A DNA stretch of 64,000 bases from Mediterraneibacter massiliensis (GCF_001487105.1 NZ_LN913001.1:1443902-1507901); one strand, 5' to 3'. Positions 44,694-54,627 are shown, numbered from the stretch's first letter. Notes: generated by a model from the letters alone, not told the origin. Numbers and translations: made by a program.

Positions 44694-45890
44694 ATGGAAA
44701 AATTTATTTATTTAGATAACGCAGCGACGACAAAAACAGCGCCGGAAGTAGTAGAAGCAATGCTTCCTTATTTTACGGAATATTTTGGAAATCCATCCAG
44801 CGTCTATGGGTTTGCTTCTCAAAATAAAGAACGGATCATAGAGCAGAAGGAAATAATTGCTTCTATATTAGGAGCAAAGGAAAATGAGATTTACTTTACA
44901 GCGGGAGGAACGGAAAGTGATAACTGGGCGCTGAAAGCTGCCGCGGAAGCATATAGAAAGCAGGGAAAACACATCATAACAAGTAAGATAGAACACCATG
45001 CAATCCTGCACACATGTGAATATCTGGAGAAACAATATGGATTTGAAGTGACATATCTGGATGTGGATGAAAACGGAATTGTAGATGTACAGAATCTGGA
45101 AAAAGCAATCCGTCCAGATACGATCTTGATTTCAATCATGTTTGCAAATAATGAGATCGGCACTATCCAGCCGATCAAAGAAATCGGAAAGATCGCTCAT
45201 GACCATGGTATTTTGTTCCACACAGATGCGGTGCAGGCGTTTGGACAGATTCCGATCAATGTAGAAGAATGCCATATCGATATGTTAAGCGCCAGCGGAC
45301 ATAAATTGAACGGACCAAAAGGAATTGGATTTTTATATATCAGAAAAGGTGTGAAGATCCGTTCTTTTATCCACGGCGGCTCACAGGAAAGAAAGCGTCG
45401 TGCCGGCACAGAAAATGTACCGGGGATCATAGGTCTTGGCAAAGCAGCGTTGCTGGCAGCGGATTCTATGGAAGAAAGGACAGCGCAGGAAAGAAAGCTA
45501 AGGGATTATCTGATTGATAAGATTGAAAAGGAGATCCCTTACTGTAGACTGAATGGAGACAGGGTAAAAAGGCTGCCGAACAATGTAAATTTTAGTTTCC
45601 GTTTTATCGAAGGAGAGTCGCTGCTGATCATGCTGGACATGAAAGGAATCTGTGCATCCAGTGGTTCCGCGTGCACATCAGGGTCTTTAGACCCTTCCCA
45701 TGTACTTCTTGCGATCGGGCTTCCTCATGAGATAGCGCATGGGTCTTTACGGCTGACATTGGGCGCGGATATCACCAAAGAAGATGTGGATTATGTGGTG
45801 GAGGAACTGAAAAAGATTGTAGCCCATCTGCGCAGTATGTCCCCGCTTTATGAAGATTTTGTAAAGAAACACGCAAATGAATCAATATAA
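44694..45890 (+). CDS. nifS: Cysteine desulfurase
   Basis: PLP enzyme releasing sulfur from cysteine for iron-sulfur clusters and tRNA thiolation. It has 398 residues. It opens YLDNAATTKTAPEVV, has the PLP lysine in SASGHKLNGPKG (Lys near 203) and the persulfide cysteine in ASSGSACTSGSLDPSH (near 327). The extended catalytic loop with CTSG indicates the IscS/NifS group I. It partners with the scaffold encoded 19 bases downstream and with MnmA. Preceded by AAGGAG. Confidence 0.96.
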   Translation: MEKFIYLDNAATTKTAPEVVEAMLPYFTEYFGNPSSVYGFASQNKERIIEQKEIIASILGAKENEIYFTAGGTESDNWALKAAAEAYRKQGKHIITSKIEHHAILHTCEYLEKQYGFEVTYLDVDENGIVDVQNLEKAIRPDTILISIMFANNEIGTIQPIKEIGKIAHDHGILFHTDAVQAFGQIPINVEECHIDMLSASGHKLNGPKGIGFLYIRKGVKIRSFIHGGSQERKRRAGTENVPGIIGLGKAALLAADSMEERTAQERKLRDYLIDKIEKEIPYCRLNGDRVKRLPNNVNFSFRFIEGESLLIMLDMKGICASSGSACTSGSLDPSHVLLAIGLPHEIAHGSLRLTLGADITKEDVDYVVEELKKIVAHLRSMSPLYEDFVKKHANESI

Positions 45891-45909
45891 AAAATCAGGA
45901 GGTATAAAT

Positions 45910-46353
45910 ATGTATACAGAGAAAGTAATGGATCATTTCCAGAATCCAAGGAACGTAGGAGAAATTGAAAATGCAAGTGGGGTAGGTACTGTCGGCAACG
46001 CGAAATGTGGGGACATTATGCGGATCTATCTGGATGTAGACGATGAGCAAGTGATTCGAGATGTGAAGTTTAAAACGTTTGGATGTGGAGCGGCTGTGGC
46101 GACTAGCAGCATGGCAACGGAGTTGGTGAAAGGAAAAACCATCTACGAGGCGCTTCAAGTGACAAACAAAGCAGTGATGGAAGCACTTGATGGACTTCCG
46201 CCGGTGAAAGTGCATTGTTCTCTTTTAGCAGAAGAAGCGATCCATGCGGCATTGTGGGATTATGCGCAGAAGAACGGGATTGAAATCGAAGGTTTGAAAA
46301 AACCGAAATCAGATATCCATGAGGATGAGGAAGCAGAGGAAGAAGAATACTGA
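45910..46353 (+). CDS. nifU: Iron-sulfur cluster scaffold protein NifU/IscU
   Basis: A 147-residue scaffold on which [2Fe-2S] clusters are built. It has the three ligand cysteines C33 (GNAKCGD), C59 (FGCGAAVA) and C103 (VHCSLLAEEA), with the N-terminal YTEKVMDHFQNPRNVG. The C-terminus is acidic (EDEEAEEEEY), an uncommon tail. The ATG at 45910 follows AGGAGGTATAAAT. The frame is open 11 codons upstream into nifS, but without a ribosome binding site. Its stop overlaps the mnmA start by one base. Confidence 0.95.
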   Translation: MYTEKVMDHFQNPRNVGEIENASGVGTVGNAKCGDIMRIYLDVDDEQVIRDVKFKTFGCGAAVATSSMATELVKGKTIYEALQVTNKAVMEALDGLPPVKVHCSLLAEEAIHAALWDYAQKNGIEIEGLKKPKSDIHEDEEAEEEEY

Positions 46354-47423
46354 TGAGCAAAGTAGTGGTGGGAATGTCCGGAGGTGTGGATTCTTCAGTT
46401 GCGGCCTATCTTTTAAAAGAACAGGGATATGAAGTGATCGGAGTAACCATGCAGATATGGCAGGACGAAGAACAGGCAGTTATGGAAGAAAATGCAGGCT
46501 GCTGCGGGCTGCGTGCAGTGGATGATGCGAGACGGGTAGCGGCGGCGTTAGATATCCCCTATTATGTGATGAATTTTAAAGAGGAATTTAAAGAAAATGT
46601 GATCGATTATTTCGTGCATGCATATTTGCAGGGAAAAACACCTAATCCATGTATTGCCTGCAACAGGTATGTTAAATGGGAATCTCTTTTAAAAAGAAGC
46701 CTTGCGATCGGTGCTGATTATATAGCGACAGGACACTATGCGCGCATAGAACGTCTGGAAAACGGGCGTTTTACACTGAGACGTTCTGAAAATCTGAAAA
46801 AGGATCAGACCTATGCACTTTATAACCTGACCCAGGAGCAGCTGAGGAGGACGTTGATGCCGGTAGGTGCCTACAGTAAAGAAAAAATACGCGAGATTGC
46901 TTCCAGAATACATCTTACAGTGGCAGACAAGCCGGACAGTCAGGATATTTGTTTTGTCCCTGACGGTGATTATGCTTCCTATATAAAAGAAAATACAGAC
47001 AGACCGATTGCGGAAGGAAATTTTATATCTGCGGAAGGAAAAATCTTGGGAAGGCATAAGGGTATCATACATTATACAGTGGGACAGAGAAAAGGACTCG
47101 GACTTTCACTTGGGTATCCGGCTTTTGTGTTGGAGATACGTCCGGAGACGAACGAAGTAGTGATCGGAACACATGAACAGTCATTGACCTATACATTGCG
47201 TGCGAACCAGCTGAATTTTATGGCTGTAGAAGAGCTAAGAGAACCTATGCATGTCTTTGCGAAAATAAGATATAATCATAAGGGAGCATGGTGTACGGTA
47301 GAAAAAATAAATGACGAAGAAGTGCTCTGTACTTTTGAGGAACCACAGCGGGCAGTCACTCCCGGACAGGCAGTTGTCTTTTACCAGGACGATTATGTTT
47401 TAGGGGGAGGAACCATATTATGA
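46353..47423 (+). CDS. mnmA: tRNA-specific 2-thiouridylase MnmA
   Basis: Makes 2-thiouridine at the wobble position of Lys, Glu and Gln tRNAs using sulfur from the cysteine desulfurase. It has 356 residues. The ATP-pyrophosphatase loop is GMSGGVDSSVAAYLL (residues 7-21). The catalytic cysteines are in NPCIACNRYVKW (first near 98) and SQDICFVPDGDY (near 197), and GQRKGLG starts the C-terminal domains. The ATGA-type overlap (TGATG) with nifU couples translation, and the position after nifSU matches its sulfur supply. Confidence 0.96.
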   Translation: MSKVVVGMSGGVDSSVAAYLLKEQGYEVIGVTMQIWQDEEQAVMEENAGCCGLRAVDDARRVAAALDIPYYVMNFKEEFKENVIDYFVHAYLQGKTPNPCIACNRYVKWESLLKRSLAIGADYIATGHYARIERLENGRFTLRRSENLKKDQTYALYNLTQEQLRRTLMPVGAYSKEKIREIASRIHLTVADKPDSQDICFVPDGDYASYIKENTDRPIAEGNFISAEGKILGRHKGIIHYTVGQRKGLGLSLGYPAFVLEIRPETNEVVIGTHEQSLTYTLRANQLNFMAVEELREPMHVFAKIRYNHKGAWCTVEKINDEEVLCTFEEPQRAVTPGQAVVFYQDDYVLGGGTIL

Positions 47424-48238
47424 TACGAAGTGATTTTCATATGCATACAGCATTTTCAGGAGACTGTAAAGCTTCCGCCCGTGAAATGATAGAAGGAGCG
47501 CTAAAAAAGGGGATGCGGACCATTTGTATCACAGATCATAACGATAAGGATTATCCTATACATGAAGATGACACAGAAGATGATTTTGTGTTTGATGTGG
47601 AAGAATACTTCCGCATATTGCGAGAACTGCAGCAGGAATATGCCGGAAGGATAGAAATACGTATCGGGATTGAACTGGGGCTCCAGCCGCATCTGGGTGA
47701 ATATTATGAGAAATTGGTAAACAGTTATCCTTTTGATTTTGTGCTTGGTTCTGTGCATGTAGTAAATGGCAGTGATCCTTATTATGGAGAAATATTTCGA
47801 GGACAGACAGACAGAGAGGCGTATGAGCAGACATTTATCACAACATTAAAAAATATAGAAATGGTGAAAGATTTTGATGTTTTGGGCCATCTGGACTATG
47901 TAGTGCGGTATGGAACATATGGCATACAGGAATATTCATATAGAGGATTTGCGGAATATATAGACGAGATCTTAAGAAAAATTATCGCGCAGGGCAAGGG
48001 ATTGGAAATGAATATGGCGGGAATGAAATATGGCCTGGGATTTGCACATCCACATCCGGATATATTGAAACGATATAAGGAGCTGGGTGGAGAGATCGTT
48101 ACGATCGGGGCTGACGCGCACTGTCCGGAACATATCGCCTATGATTTCAGGAAGGCGGGGGCAATCTTAAAGGCCTGTGGATTTGAATATTATACAGAAT
48201 TTAAAGAAAGAATGCCGATTTTTAAACATGTTCCATAA
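47420..48238 (+). CDS. PHP-domain phosphatase, histidinol-phosphatase family
   Basis: A 272-residue metal-dependent phosphoesterase. The metal-binding motifs are DFHMHTAFSGDC (residues 5-16), ITDHND (near 37-42), the Glu of GIELGLQPH (near 89), GSVHVVNG (near 112), DVLGHLDYV (near 155-163) and GADAHCPEH (near 234-242). HisJ/HisK histidinol phosphatases have this order, and no other histidine gene is adjacent, so the in-cell substrate remains open. It overlaps mnmA by 4 bases (ATGA). Confidence 0.85.
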   Translation: MIRSDFHMHTAFSGDCKASAREMIEGALKKGMRTICITDHNDKDYPIHEDDTEDDFVFDVEEYFRILRELQQEYAGRIEIRIGIELGLQPHLGEYYEKLVNSYPFDFVLGSVHVVNGSDPYYGEIFRGQTDREAYEQTFITTLKNIEMVKDFDVLGHLDYVVRYGTYGIQEYSYRGFAEYIDEILRKIIAQGKGLEMNMAGMKYGLGFAHPHPDILKRYKELGGEIVTIGADAHCPEHIAYDFRKAGAILKACGFEYYTEFKERMPIFKHVP

Positions 48239-48253
48239 AAATATATTTAGTAC

Positions 48254-48282
48254 TTGAATTTTTGTTCTTGTTTTAGTACAAT
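48254..48282 (+). promoter_or_regulatory. Promoter of gapA-pgk-tpiA
   Basis: TTGAAT (48254-48259), 17-base spacer, TACAAT (48277-48282). A strong promoter fitting a highly expressed glycolytic operon. Confidence 0.7.
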
Positions 48283-48320
48283 GAGTCTAGTTGATGAATC
48301 TTTAACAAAGTTTAGGGGCT

Positions 48321-48360
48321 TGTTGGAGATTTGCAATAAAGACCGGGGATCCGGTCAACA
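48321..48360 (+). other. Stem-loop in the gapA leader
   Basis: GACCGG-GGAT-CCGGTC (48341-48356), a perfect 6-base-pair hairpin, with an outer TGTTG/CAACA pairing. It lies about 30 bases before the gapA start without a clean U tract. It may stabilise the mRNA or mark a processing site. Confidence 0.45.
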
Positions 48361-48388
48361 ATTTTTAAAACTTTAGGAGGAATTAATC

Positions 48389-49402
48389 ATGGCAGTAAAG
48401 GTAGCGATTAATGGTTTTGGACGTATCGGACGTCTTGCGTTCAGACAGATGTTTGGAGCAGAAGGATATGAGGTTGTTGCGATCAACGATCTGACATCTC
48501 CGAAAATGCTGGCTCACTTATTAAAATATGACTCTACACAGGGAAAATATGAACTGGCTGATAAAGTAGAAGCAGGTGAAGATTCTATCATTGTAGATGG
48601 AAAAGAAATCAAGATTTACGCAAAAGCAGACGCAAAAGAACTTCCTTGGGGTGAAATCGGCGTAGATGTAGTTCTGGAATGTACAGGCTTCTACACATCC
48701 AAAGCAAAAGCACAGGCTCACATTGACGCAGGTGCAAAGAAAGTTGTTATCTCTGCTCCGGCGGGAAATGACCTTCCTACAATTGTATATAATGTAAACC
48801 ACGAGAAGCTGACAAAGGAAGATAATATCATTTCAGCAGCTTCCTGCACAACAAACTGTCTGGCACCGATGGCAAAAGCATTGAATGACCTGGCACCGAT
48901 CAAATCTGGTATTATGTGTACGATCCATGCTTATACAGGCGATCAGATGACACTGGATGGACCACAGAGAAAAGGAGATTTAAGAAGATCTCGTGCAGCA
49001 GCATGCAATATCGTTCCAAACAGCACAGGCGCAGCGAAAGCAATTGGTCTTGTTATTCCAGAACTGAATGGAAAACTGATCGGTTCCGCACAGCGTGTTC
49101 CAACTCCGACAGGTTCTACAACTATTCTGACAGCAGTCGTAGAAGGAAATGTTACAGTAGATCAGATCAATGCAGCTATGAAAGCAGCAGCTAATGAATC
49201 TTTTGGATACAACACAGATGAGATCGTATCCAGCGATATTGTCGGCATGAGATATGGTTCTTTATTCGATGCTACACAGACAATGGTTCTTCCATTGGAA
49301 AATGGTACAACAGAAGTACAGGTTGTTTCATGGTATGACAATGAAAATTCTTACACAAGCCAGATGGTAAGAACGATCAAACACTTCGGAACATTACTGT
49401 AA
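48389..49402 (+). CDS. gapA: Glyceraldehyde-3-phosphate dehydrogenase
   Basis: Oxidises glyceraldehyde 3-phosphate to 1,3-bisphosphoglycerate with NAD+. It has 337 residues. The Rossmann motif is [16 protein letters not shown] (residues 7-22), the catalytic cysteine is in [16 protein letters not shown] (near 153), and [14 protein letters not shown] closes the protein. Codon use is visibly biased (for example many GCA, ACA and CTG), as expected for a highly expressed gene. AGGAGGAATTAATC precedes the ATG. It is followed by an attenuator-like hairpin and then pgk. Confidence 0.98.
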   Translation: MAVKVAINGFGRIGRLAFRQMFGAEGYEVVAINDLTSPKMLAHLLKYDSTQGKYELADKVEAGEDSIIVDGKEIKIYAKADAKELPWGEIGVDVVLECTGFYTSKAKAQAHIDAGAKKVVISAPAGNDLPTIVYNVNHEKLTKEDNIISAASCTTNCLAPMAKALNDLAPIKSGIMCTIHAYTGDQMTLDGPQRKGDLRRSRAAACNIVPNSTGAAKAIGLVIPELNGKLIGSAQRVPTPTGSTTILTAVVEGNVTVDQINAAMKAAANESFGYNTDEIVSSDIVGMRYGSLFDATQTMVLPLENGTTEVQVVSWYDNENSYTSQMVRTIKHFGTLL

Positions 49403-49430
49403 TCCGAAAAAAGAAATTGACTCACAAAGG

Positions 49431-49463
49431 GTCCGGTCTTATTTGGGCCGGACTTCTTTATTT
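49431..49463 (+). terminator. Attenuator-like hairpin between gapA and pgk
   Basis: GTCCGGTC / GGCCGGAC, 8 base pairs with one wobble and a 7-base loop, followed by TTCTTTATTT. Partial termination here would make gapA more abundant than pgk and tpiA. Confidence 0.65.
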
Positions 49464-49488
49464 AAGGAAAATCAGGAGGCAAACGACA

Positions 49489-50682
49489 ATGCTTAATAAA
49501 AAATCAGTAGATGATATTAATGTAAAAGGGAAAAAAGTACTTGTAAGATGTGATTTCAATGTACCGTTGATCGATGGCAAGATCACAGATGAAAACCGTC
49601 TGGTGGCAGCACTTCCTACAATTAAAAAGCTGGTAGCTGACGGAGGAAAGATTATTCTTTGTTCTCATCTTGGAAAGCCGAAGGGTGAGCCGAAACCAGA
49701 GCTGTCCTTGGCGCCGGTAGCAGCAAGACTGACAGAACTTCTCGGACAGGAAGTGAAATTTGCGGCAGACCCGGAAGTTGTAGGTCCAAATGCAAAAGCG
49801 GCGGCAGAAGCGATGAAAGATGGGGAGATCATCCTTTTGGAAAATACCCGTTACAGAGCAGAAGAGACAAAGAACGGAGAAGAATTTTCAAAAGAACTGG
49901 CATCCTTGTGTGACGTATTCGTAAATGATGCATTTGGAACAGCTCACAGAGCACACTGCTCTAACGTGGGAGTTACAAAGTATGTAGATACGGCAGTTGT
50001 AGGATATTTGATGCAGAAAGAGATCGATTTCCTGGGCAATGCAGTGGAAAATCCGGAGAGACCATTCGTAGCGATCTTAGGAGGTTCTAAGGTTTCCAGT
50101 AAGATCTCTGTTATTGAAAATCTGTTGGAAAAAGTAGATACTTTGATCATCGGCGGCGGAATGTGCTACACATTCAGCAAAGCCCAGGGCGGTAAGGTTG
50201 GAAAATCACTTCTGGAAGAAGATTATTGCCAGTATGCGCTGGATATGATCGAGAAGGCAAAAGCAAAAGGCGTGAACTTGCTCCTTCCAGTAGATTCAGT
50301 GATCGCAGATGATTTTTCGAATGACGCAAATACAAAAGTTGTTGCACAGAATGAAATTCCAGACGGCTGGATGGGGCTGGATATAGGACCTGAAACAGCA
50401 AAATTGTATGCAGAGACAGTAAAGACAGCAAAGACAGTCGTATGGAATGGACCAATGGGATGTTTTGAAATGCCTAAATTCGCAAATGGCACAGAAGTAG
50501 TGGCAAAAGCACTGGCAGAGACAGACGCAGTTACGATCATTGGCGGGGGAGATTCTGCGGCAGCAGTAAACCAGCTCGGATATGGAGATAAGATGACACA
50601 TATCTCCACAGGCGGCGGCGCTTCTTTGGAATTCCTGGAAGGAAAAGAACTGCCGGGCGTAGCGGCAGCTAACGATAAATAA
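49489..50682 (+). CDS. pgk: Phosphoglycerate kinase
   Basis: Transfers phosphate from 1,3-bisphosphoglycerate to ADP. It has 397 residues. Seen are [17 protein letters not shown] (motif RCDFNVPL, about residues 17-24), [10 protein letters not shown] (about 57-66), [11 protein letters not shown] (about 149-159), [11 protein letters not shown] and the nucleotide-site [15 protein letters not shown] (about 321-335). GGGDS lies near 350. The ATG at 49489 follows TCAGGAGGC. The longer frame starts within the attenuator hairpin and is rejected. It is followed by tpiA after 28 bases. Confidence 0.98.
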   Translation: MLNKKSVDDINVKGKKVLVRCDFNVPLIDGKITDENRLVAALPTIKKLVADGGKIILCSHLGKPKGEPKPELSLAPVAARLTELLGQEVKFAADPEVVGPNAKAAAEAMKDGEIILLENTRYRAEETKNGEEFSKELASLCDVFVNDAFGTAHRAHCSNVGVTKYVDTAVVGYLMQKEIDFLGNAVENPERPFVAILGGSKVSSKISVIENLLEKVDTLIIGGGMCYTFSKAQGGKVGKSLLEEDYCQYALDMIEKAKAKGVNLLLPVDSVIADDFSNDANTKVVAQNEIPDGWMGLDIGPETAKLYAETVKTAKTVVWNGPMGCFEMPKFANGTEVVAKALAETDAVTIIGGGDSAAAVNQLGYGDKMTHISTGGGASLEFLEGKELPGVAAANDK

Positions 50683-50710
50683 AAATATAAAAGAAGAAAG
50701 AGAGAAAAAG

Positions 50711-51463
50711 ATGGCAAGAAAAAAGATTATCGCAGGTAACTGGAAAATGAATAAAACACCGAGCGAGGCAGTTGCTCTTGTAGAAGAACTGAAACCATTG
50801 GTAGCAAATGAAGAAGTAGATGTTGTGTTTTGTGTTCCTGCGATCGATATCGTACCAGTCGTAGAAGCATGTAAAGGAACTAATATCCAGGTTGGTGCAG
50901 AGAACATGTATTTTGAAGAAAGCGGAGCTTATACGGGAGAAATCTCTCCGGCAATGCTTGTAGATGCAGGTGTGAAATATGTAGTACTTGGACATTCTGA
51001 GAGAAGAGAGTATTTCGGTGAGACAAATGAAGATGTGAATAAGAAAGTCTTAAAAGCATTTGAGCATGGCATTACGCCGATCATGTGCTGTGGAGAGACT
51101 TTAGAGCAAAGAGAACAGGGCGTAACCATGGATTTCATACGTCAGCAGGTAAAAGTAGGCTTCCAGAATGTGACTGCAGAACAGGCAAAGAAAGCAGTTA
51201 TTGCATATGAGCCGATCTGGGCGATCGGGACAGGAAAGACTGCAACGACAGAACAGGCACAGGAAGTATGTGCAGGGGTCCGCGCATGCATCGCAGAGAT
51301 ATATGATGAAGCTACAGCGGAAGAAATTCGTATTCAGTACGGCGGTTCTGTAAACGCTGCGACTGCTCCGGAATTATTTGCACAGGCTGATATTGATGGC
51401 GGTCTTGTAGGAGGAGCTTCCTTGAAAGCGGATTTTGGCAAAATTGTAAACTATAATAAATAA
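50711..51463 (+). CDS. tpiA: Triose-phosphate isomerase
   Basis: Interconverts dihydroxyacetone phosphate and glyceraldehyde 3-phosphate. It has 250 residues. It has [12 protein letters not shown] (residues 8-19, catalytic Lys near 13), [14 protein letters not shown] (catalytic His near 96), [14 protein letters not shown] (catalytic Glu near 168) and the phosphate-binding IQYGGSV and GGASLK. Third gene of the gapA operon. Its substrate is shared with the mgsA product. A strong terminator follows. Confidence 0.98.
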   Translation: MARKKIIAGNWKMNKTPSEAVALVEELKPLVANEEVDVVFCVPAIDIVPVVEACKGTNIQVGAENMYFEESGAYTGEISPAMLVDAGVKYVVLGHSERREYFGETNEDVNKKVLKAFEHGITPIMCCGETLEQREQGVTMDFIRQQVKVGFQNVTAEQAKKAVIAYEPIWAIGTGKTATTEQAQEVCAGVRACIAEIYDEATAEEIRIQYGGSVNAATAPELFAQADIDGGLVGGASLKADFGKIVNYNK

Positions 51464-51480
51464 TAAGCAATAAGGTAAGG

Positions 51481-51521
51481 ACCCGTTTCCCTGGCTGATG
51501 TCATTGGAAACGGGTTTTCTT
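51481..51521 (+). terminator. Intrinsic terminator of gapA-pgk-tpiA
   Basis: Perfect 10-base-pair stem ACCCGTTTCC / GGAAACGGGT with a 15-base loop, then TTTCTT. Confidence 0.88.
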
Positions 51522-51550
51522 AAGGATATTGCCTGCGGGAGGATGATGAT

Positions 51551-52378
51551 ATGATATACGATACAATTTCAATACAGGCAGAGGGCTCTTTGGATTATGC
51601 AAGGCTTCAAATATATATACTAGACAGTACTCCCGGCTACCAGGAGGGACTTTTGCGTCCGATGATCCTTGTGTGCCCAGGCGGAGGATATGAGCATACG
51701 AGTGACCGGGAGGCGGAACCTGTAGCGATGCGTCTGCTTGCAATGGGATACCATGTGGGCATACTGCGGTATTCTACTGCTCCGGCAAAATATCCTACAG
51801 CTCTTTTGGAACTTGCTCAGGCTATGAAGACTGTACATGAAAATGCTCAAAAATGGCATGTAAATATAAAGAAAATCTTTGTGCAAGGATTTTCGGCAGG
51901 CGCACACTTGGCGGCAAGCCTTGGAGTATCCTGGAATCAGGAACTGGTATACAAAAGCACCGGGATTCCGGCAAAGAAGCTAAGACCGGCAGGCATGATC
52001 CTTTGTTATCCGGTGGTTACTTCTGAAAAGGGATTGGCACATGAAGGAAGTTTTCAAAACCTGCTTGGAGAAGTTGAAAGAAAAGAGTGGGAGAAGATTT
52101 CCATAGAAAAGCAGGTAGGGATACATTGTCCCCCTTGTTTTATATGGCATACGTGTACAGATGAAACGGTTCCGGTAGAAAATGCACTGCTTCTTTTTTC
52201 TGCCCTCAAAAAGGCGGGCGTAAGTGTGGAACTGCACATCTATCCGGAAGGAAAACACGGACTGTCTTTGGGGGATGCCTCTACAAGTGATCCGGAAGGA
52301 AATATGATCTGTGAATCTGTCCAGTCCTGGATTTCCCTATTAAAAATATGGCTGGCAAGTCAGACGGAAGAAAAATGA
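51551..52378 (+). CDS. Alpha/beta hydrolase, acetyl esterase-like
   Basis: A 275-residue serine esterase of the BD-FAE/acetylxylan esterase type. The oxyanion-hole segment is VCPGGGYEHTSDREAEPVA (motif CPGGGY, about residues 41-46), the nucleophile is in GFSAGAH (about 117-123), the acid in TDETVPVENAL (about 200), and the histidine in YPEGKHGLSLG (about 236-246). There is no signal peptide, so it works in the cytosol, perhaps deacetylating imported sugars or oligosaccharides. It lies between two glycolytic units with its own GGAGG ribosome binding site. The physiological substrate is unknown. Confidence 0.85.
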   Translation: MIYDTISIQAEGSLDYARLQIYILDSTPGYQEGLLRPMILVCPGGGYEHTSDREAEPVAMRLLAMGYHVGILRYSTAPAKYPTALLELAQAMKTVHENAQKWHVNIKKIFVQGFSAGAHLAASLGVSWNQELVYKSTGIPAKKLRPAGMILCYPVVTSEKGLAHEGSFQNLLGEVERKEWEKISIEKQVGIHCPPCFIWHTCTDETVPVENALLLFSALKKAGVSVELHIYPEGKHGLSLGDASTSDPEGNMICESVQSWISLLKIWLASQTEEK

Positions 52379-52390
52379 CAAAGTATCCGA

Positions 52391-52419
52391 TTGCAAAATC
52401 TATGAAAAACGGGTACAAT
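52391..52419 (+). promoter_or_regulatory. gpmI promoter
   Basis: TTGCAA (52391-52396), 17-base spacer, TACAAT (52414-52419), 40 bases before the gpmI start and just after the esterase stop. Confidence 0.65.
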
Positions 52420-52458
52420 AAGTACCGGAAGATGAATCGATGTAAAGGAGAAAAGAAT

Positions 52459-53997
52459 ATGAGTAAAAAACCAACCGTATTGATGATATTAGATGGATAT
52501 GGGTTAAATAATACAAGAAAAGGGAATGCGGTCGCAGAGGCAAAAACACCTGTTATGGATTCCCTGATGGCAGACTATCCGTTTGTAAAAGGAAATGCAA
52601 GTGGGATGGCAGTTGGTCTTCCGGAAGGCCAGATGGGAAATTCAGAGGTAGGACATCTGAATATGGGCGCCGGCAGGATCGTATATCAGGAATTGACAAA
52701 GATTACAAAGTCGATCCAGGACGGAGATTTTTTTGAAAATCAGGCGCTGCTTGAAGCGTGTGAAAATGTAAAGAAAAATAATTCCGCCTTACATCTGATG
52801 GGCCTGGTATCAGACGGTGGAGTGCACAGCCATAATACACATATTTATGGACTTTTAGAACTGGCAAAAAAGAAAGGATTAAAAAAAGTATATGTACATT
52901 GTTTCTTAGATGGACGTGATACACCGCCTGCTTCCGGGAAAGAGTTTGTGGAAGAACTGGAAGCAAAAATGCAAGAAATCGGTGTAGGAGAAGTTGCAAC
53001 TGTTTCCGGTCGTTATTATGCGATGGACAGGGACAATCGGTGGGATCGTGTGGAAAGAGCGTATAAGGCTCTTGTAAAAGGCGAAGGTGTAAAAGCATCT
53101 TCTGCTCCGGCAGGCATCCAGGCTTCTTATGACGTTGAAAAAACAGATGAATTCGTAGAACCTATGGTAATCGAAAAAGACGGCGTTCCGACTGCAACTA
53201 TAAAAGAGAAGGATTCTGTGATCTTCTTTAATTTCCGTCCGGATCGTGCAAGAGAGTTGACAAGAACATTCTGTGACGATGACTTTACAGGTTTTGACAG
53301 AGGCAGCCGTATTAAGACAACATTTGTATGTTTTACAGAATATGATGTGACGATTGAAAATAAATCTGTTGCTTTTGTAAAAGAGAAGATCACGAATACA
53401 TTCGGAGAATTTCTTGCTGCTAATGGCTTGAAACAGGCAAGGATAGCGGAGACAGAAAAATATGCTCATGTCACCTTTTTCTTTAATGGTGGTGTGGAGG
53501 AACCAAATGAAGGAGAAGATAGGATCTTGGTAAAATCTCCAAAGGTTGCTACGTATGATCTGAAGCCGGAGATGAGCGCATATGAAGTATGTGATAAGTT
53601 GGTAGAAGCGATCAAAGCGGATAAATATGATGTCATTATCATCAATTTTGCCAATCCGGATATGGTAGGGCATACGGGCGTAGAGACAGCTGCCATTGCT
53701 GCCATAGAGGCAGTGGACAAGTGTGTAGGGAGAACAGTAGATGCGATCAAAGAAGTAGACGGGCAGCTGTTTATCTGTGCAGATCACGGCAATGCTGAGC
53801 AGCTGATCGATGAAGAGACCGGAGAAGCATTTACAGCGCATACGACCAATCCGGTACCGTTTATCATCGTAAACGCAGATCCATCCTATAAACTCAGAGA
53901 AGGCGGTTGTCTTGCGGATATAGCGCCTACCCTGATCGAGATGATGGGGTTGGAACAGCCGAAAGAAATGACAGGAAGTTCTCTGTTGATAAAATAA
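52459..53997 (+). CDS. gpmI: 2,3-bisphosphoglycerate-independent phosphoglycerate mutase
   Basis: Interconverts 3- and 2-phosphoglycerate through a phosphoserine, with manganese. It has 512 residues, typical for the family. Seen are LMILDGYGLNN (residues 8-18), catalytic Ser62 in MGNSEVGHLNMGAGR, CFLDGRDTPPASG (near 152-164), YYAMDRDNRW, FFNFRPDRARELTR (near 257-270), NFANPDMVGHTG and CADHGNAEQ. The ATG at 52459 follows AAAGGAG. The frame is open upstream through the promoter and into the esterase gene, which is not the start. It belongs functionally with gapA-pgk-tpiA, although eno is not in the window. Confidence 0.97.
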   Translation: MSKKPTVLMILDGYGLNNTRKGNAVAEAKTPVMDSLMADYPFVKGNASGMAVGLPEGQMGNSEVGHLNMGAGRIVYQELTKITKSIQDGDFFENQALLEACENVKKNNSALHLMGLVSDGGVHSHNTHIYGLLELAKKKGLKKVYVHCFLDGRDTPPASGKEFVEELEAKMQEIGVGEVATVSGRYYAMDRDNRWDRVERAYKALVKGEGVKASSAPAGIQASYDVEKTDEFVEPMVIEKDGVPTATIKEKDSVIFFNFRPDRARELTRTFCDDDFTGFDRGSRIKTTFVCFTEYDVTIENKSVAFVKEKITNTFGEFLAANGLKQARIAETEKYAHVTFFFNGGVEEPNEGEDRILVKSPKVATYDLKPEMSAYEVCDKLVEAIKADKYDVIIINFANPDMVGHTGVETAAIAAIEAVDKCVGRTVDAIKEVDGQLFICADHGNAEQLIDEETGEAFTAHTTNPVPFIIVNADPSYKLREGGCLADIAPTLIEMMGLEQPKEMTGSSLLIK

Positions 53998-54106
53998 GGC
54001 CGGCAGAAGCCAGACAGCCTTAAAAAATAAAACTGTGCAGCGCCGGTGTGCTAAGAAGAAATTCTTATGTACGTCGGCGTTTGACTTTAAGAAAATGGGA
54101 GGAAAT

Positions 54107-54610
54107 ATGCGGGAAAGATTGACAAAAAGTGATGTGAAAAAGATACAAGAAGAGATAGAGCATAGAAAACTGGTCGAGAGAAAAGAACTGATAGAAGCGG
54201 TAAAAGAAGCGCGGTCTCATGGCGACTTGAGTGAAAATTTTGAATACCATGCAGCGAAAAAAGAAAAAAATCGAAATGAGAGTAGAATACACTATTTGGA
54301 GAGAATGTTAAAAACAGCGGAAATCGTGGAAGATCATTCGAAGAATGACGAGGTTGGATTGAATAATACAGTGGAAATATATTGTGAAGATGATAAGGAG
54401 ACAGAGACATACCGCATTGTTACTTCTGTCAGAGGAAGTTCTTTGAATGGACTGATCAGTATTGAATCTCCTTTAGGCAAGGCAGTGCTCGGGAAAAAAG
54501 AAGGGGAGCGCGCCTATGTAAAAGTGAATGAAAGTACAGGCTATTATGTAGTCATTAAAAAAATCATAAAAACACAGGATGAGGCAGAGGACAAAATCCG
54601 AAGTTATTGA
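54107..54610 (+). CDS. greA: Transcription elongation factor, GreA/GreB family
   Basis: A 167-residue factor that rescues backtracked RNA polymerase by stimulating transcript cleavage. The N-terminal coiled coil holds the acidic GDLSENFEYHAAKKEKNRNE tip (about residues 42-61), where Asp43 and Glu46 would reach the polymerase active site. The C-terminal FKBP-like domain ends ESPLGKAVLGKKEGE (about 124-138). The ATG follows GGGAGGAAAT. The upstream in-frame extension has no ribosome binding site. It may be a second Gre paralogue, since these genomes often carry two. Confidence 0.9.
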   Translation: MRERLTKSDVKKIQEEIEHRKLVERKELIEAVKEARSHGDLSENFEYHAAKKEKNRNESRIHYLERMLKTAEIVEDHSKNDEVGLNNTVEIYCEDDKETETYRIVTSVRGSSLNGLISIESPLGKAVLGKKEGERAYVKVNESTGYYVVIKKIIKTQDEAEDKIRSY

Positions 54611-54627
54611 CAGAAAGGGGAAAGAAG

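Noticed and set aside
52906..53841. 311-codon minus-strand ORF
   Set aside because: Shadow of gpmI. Composition (Cys, Phe, His and Ile rich) is typical of an antisense frame.
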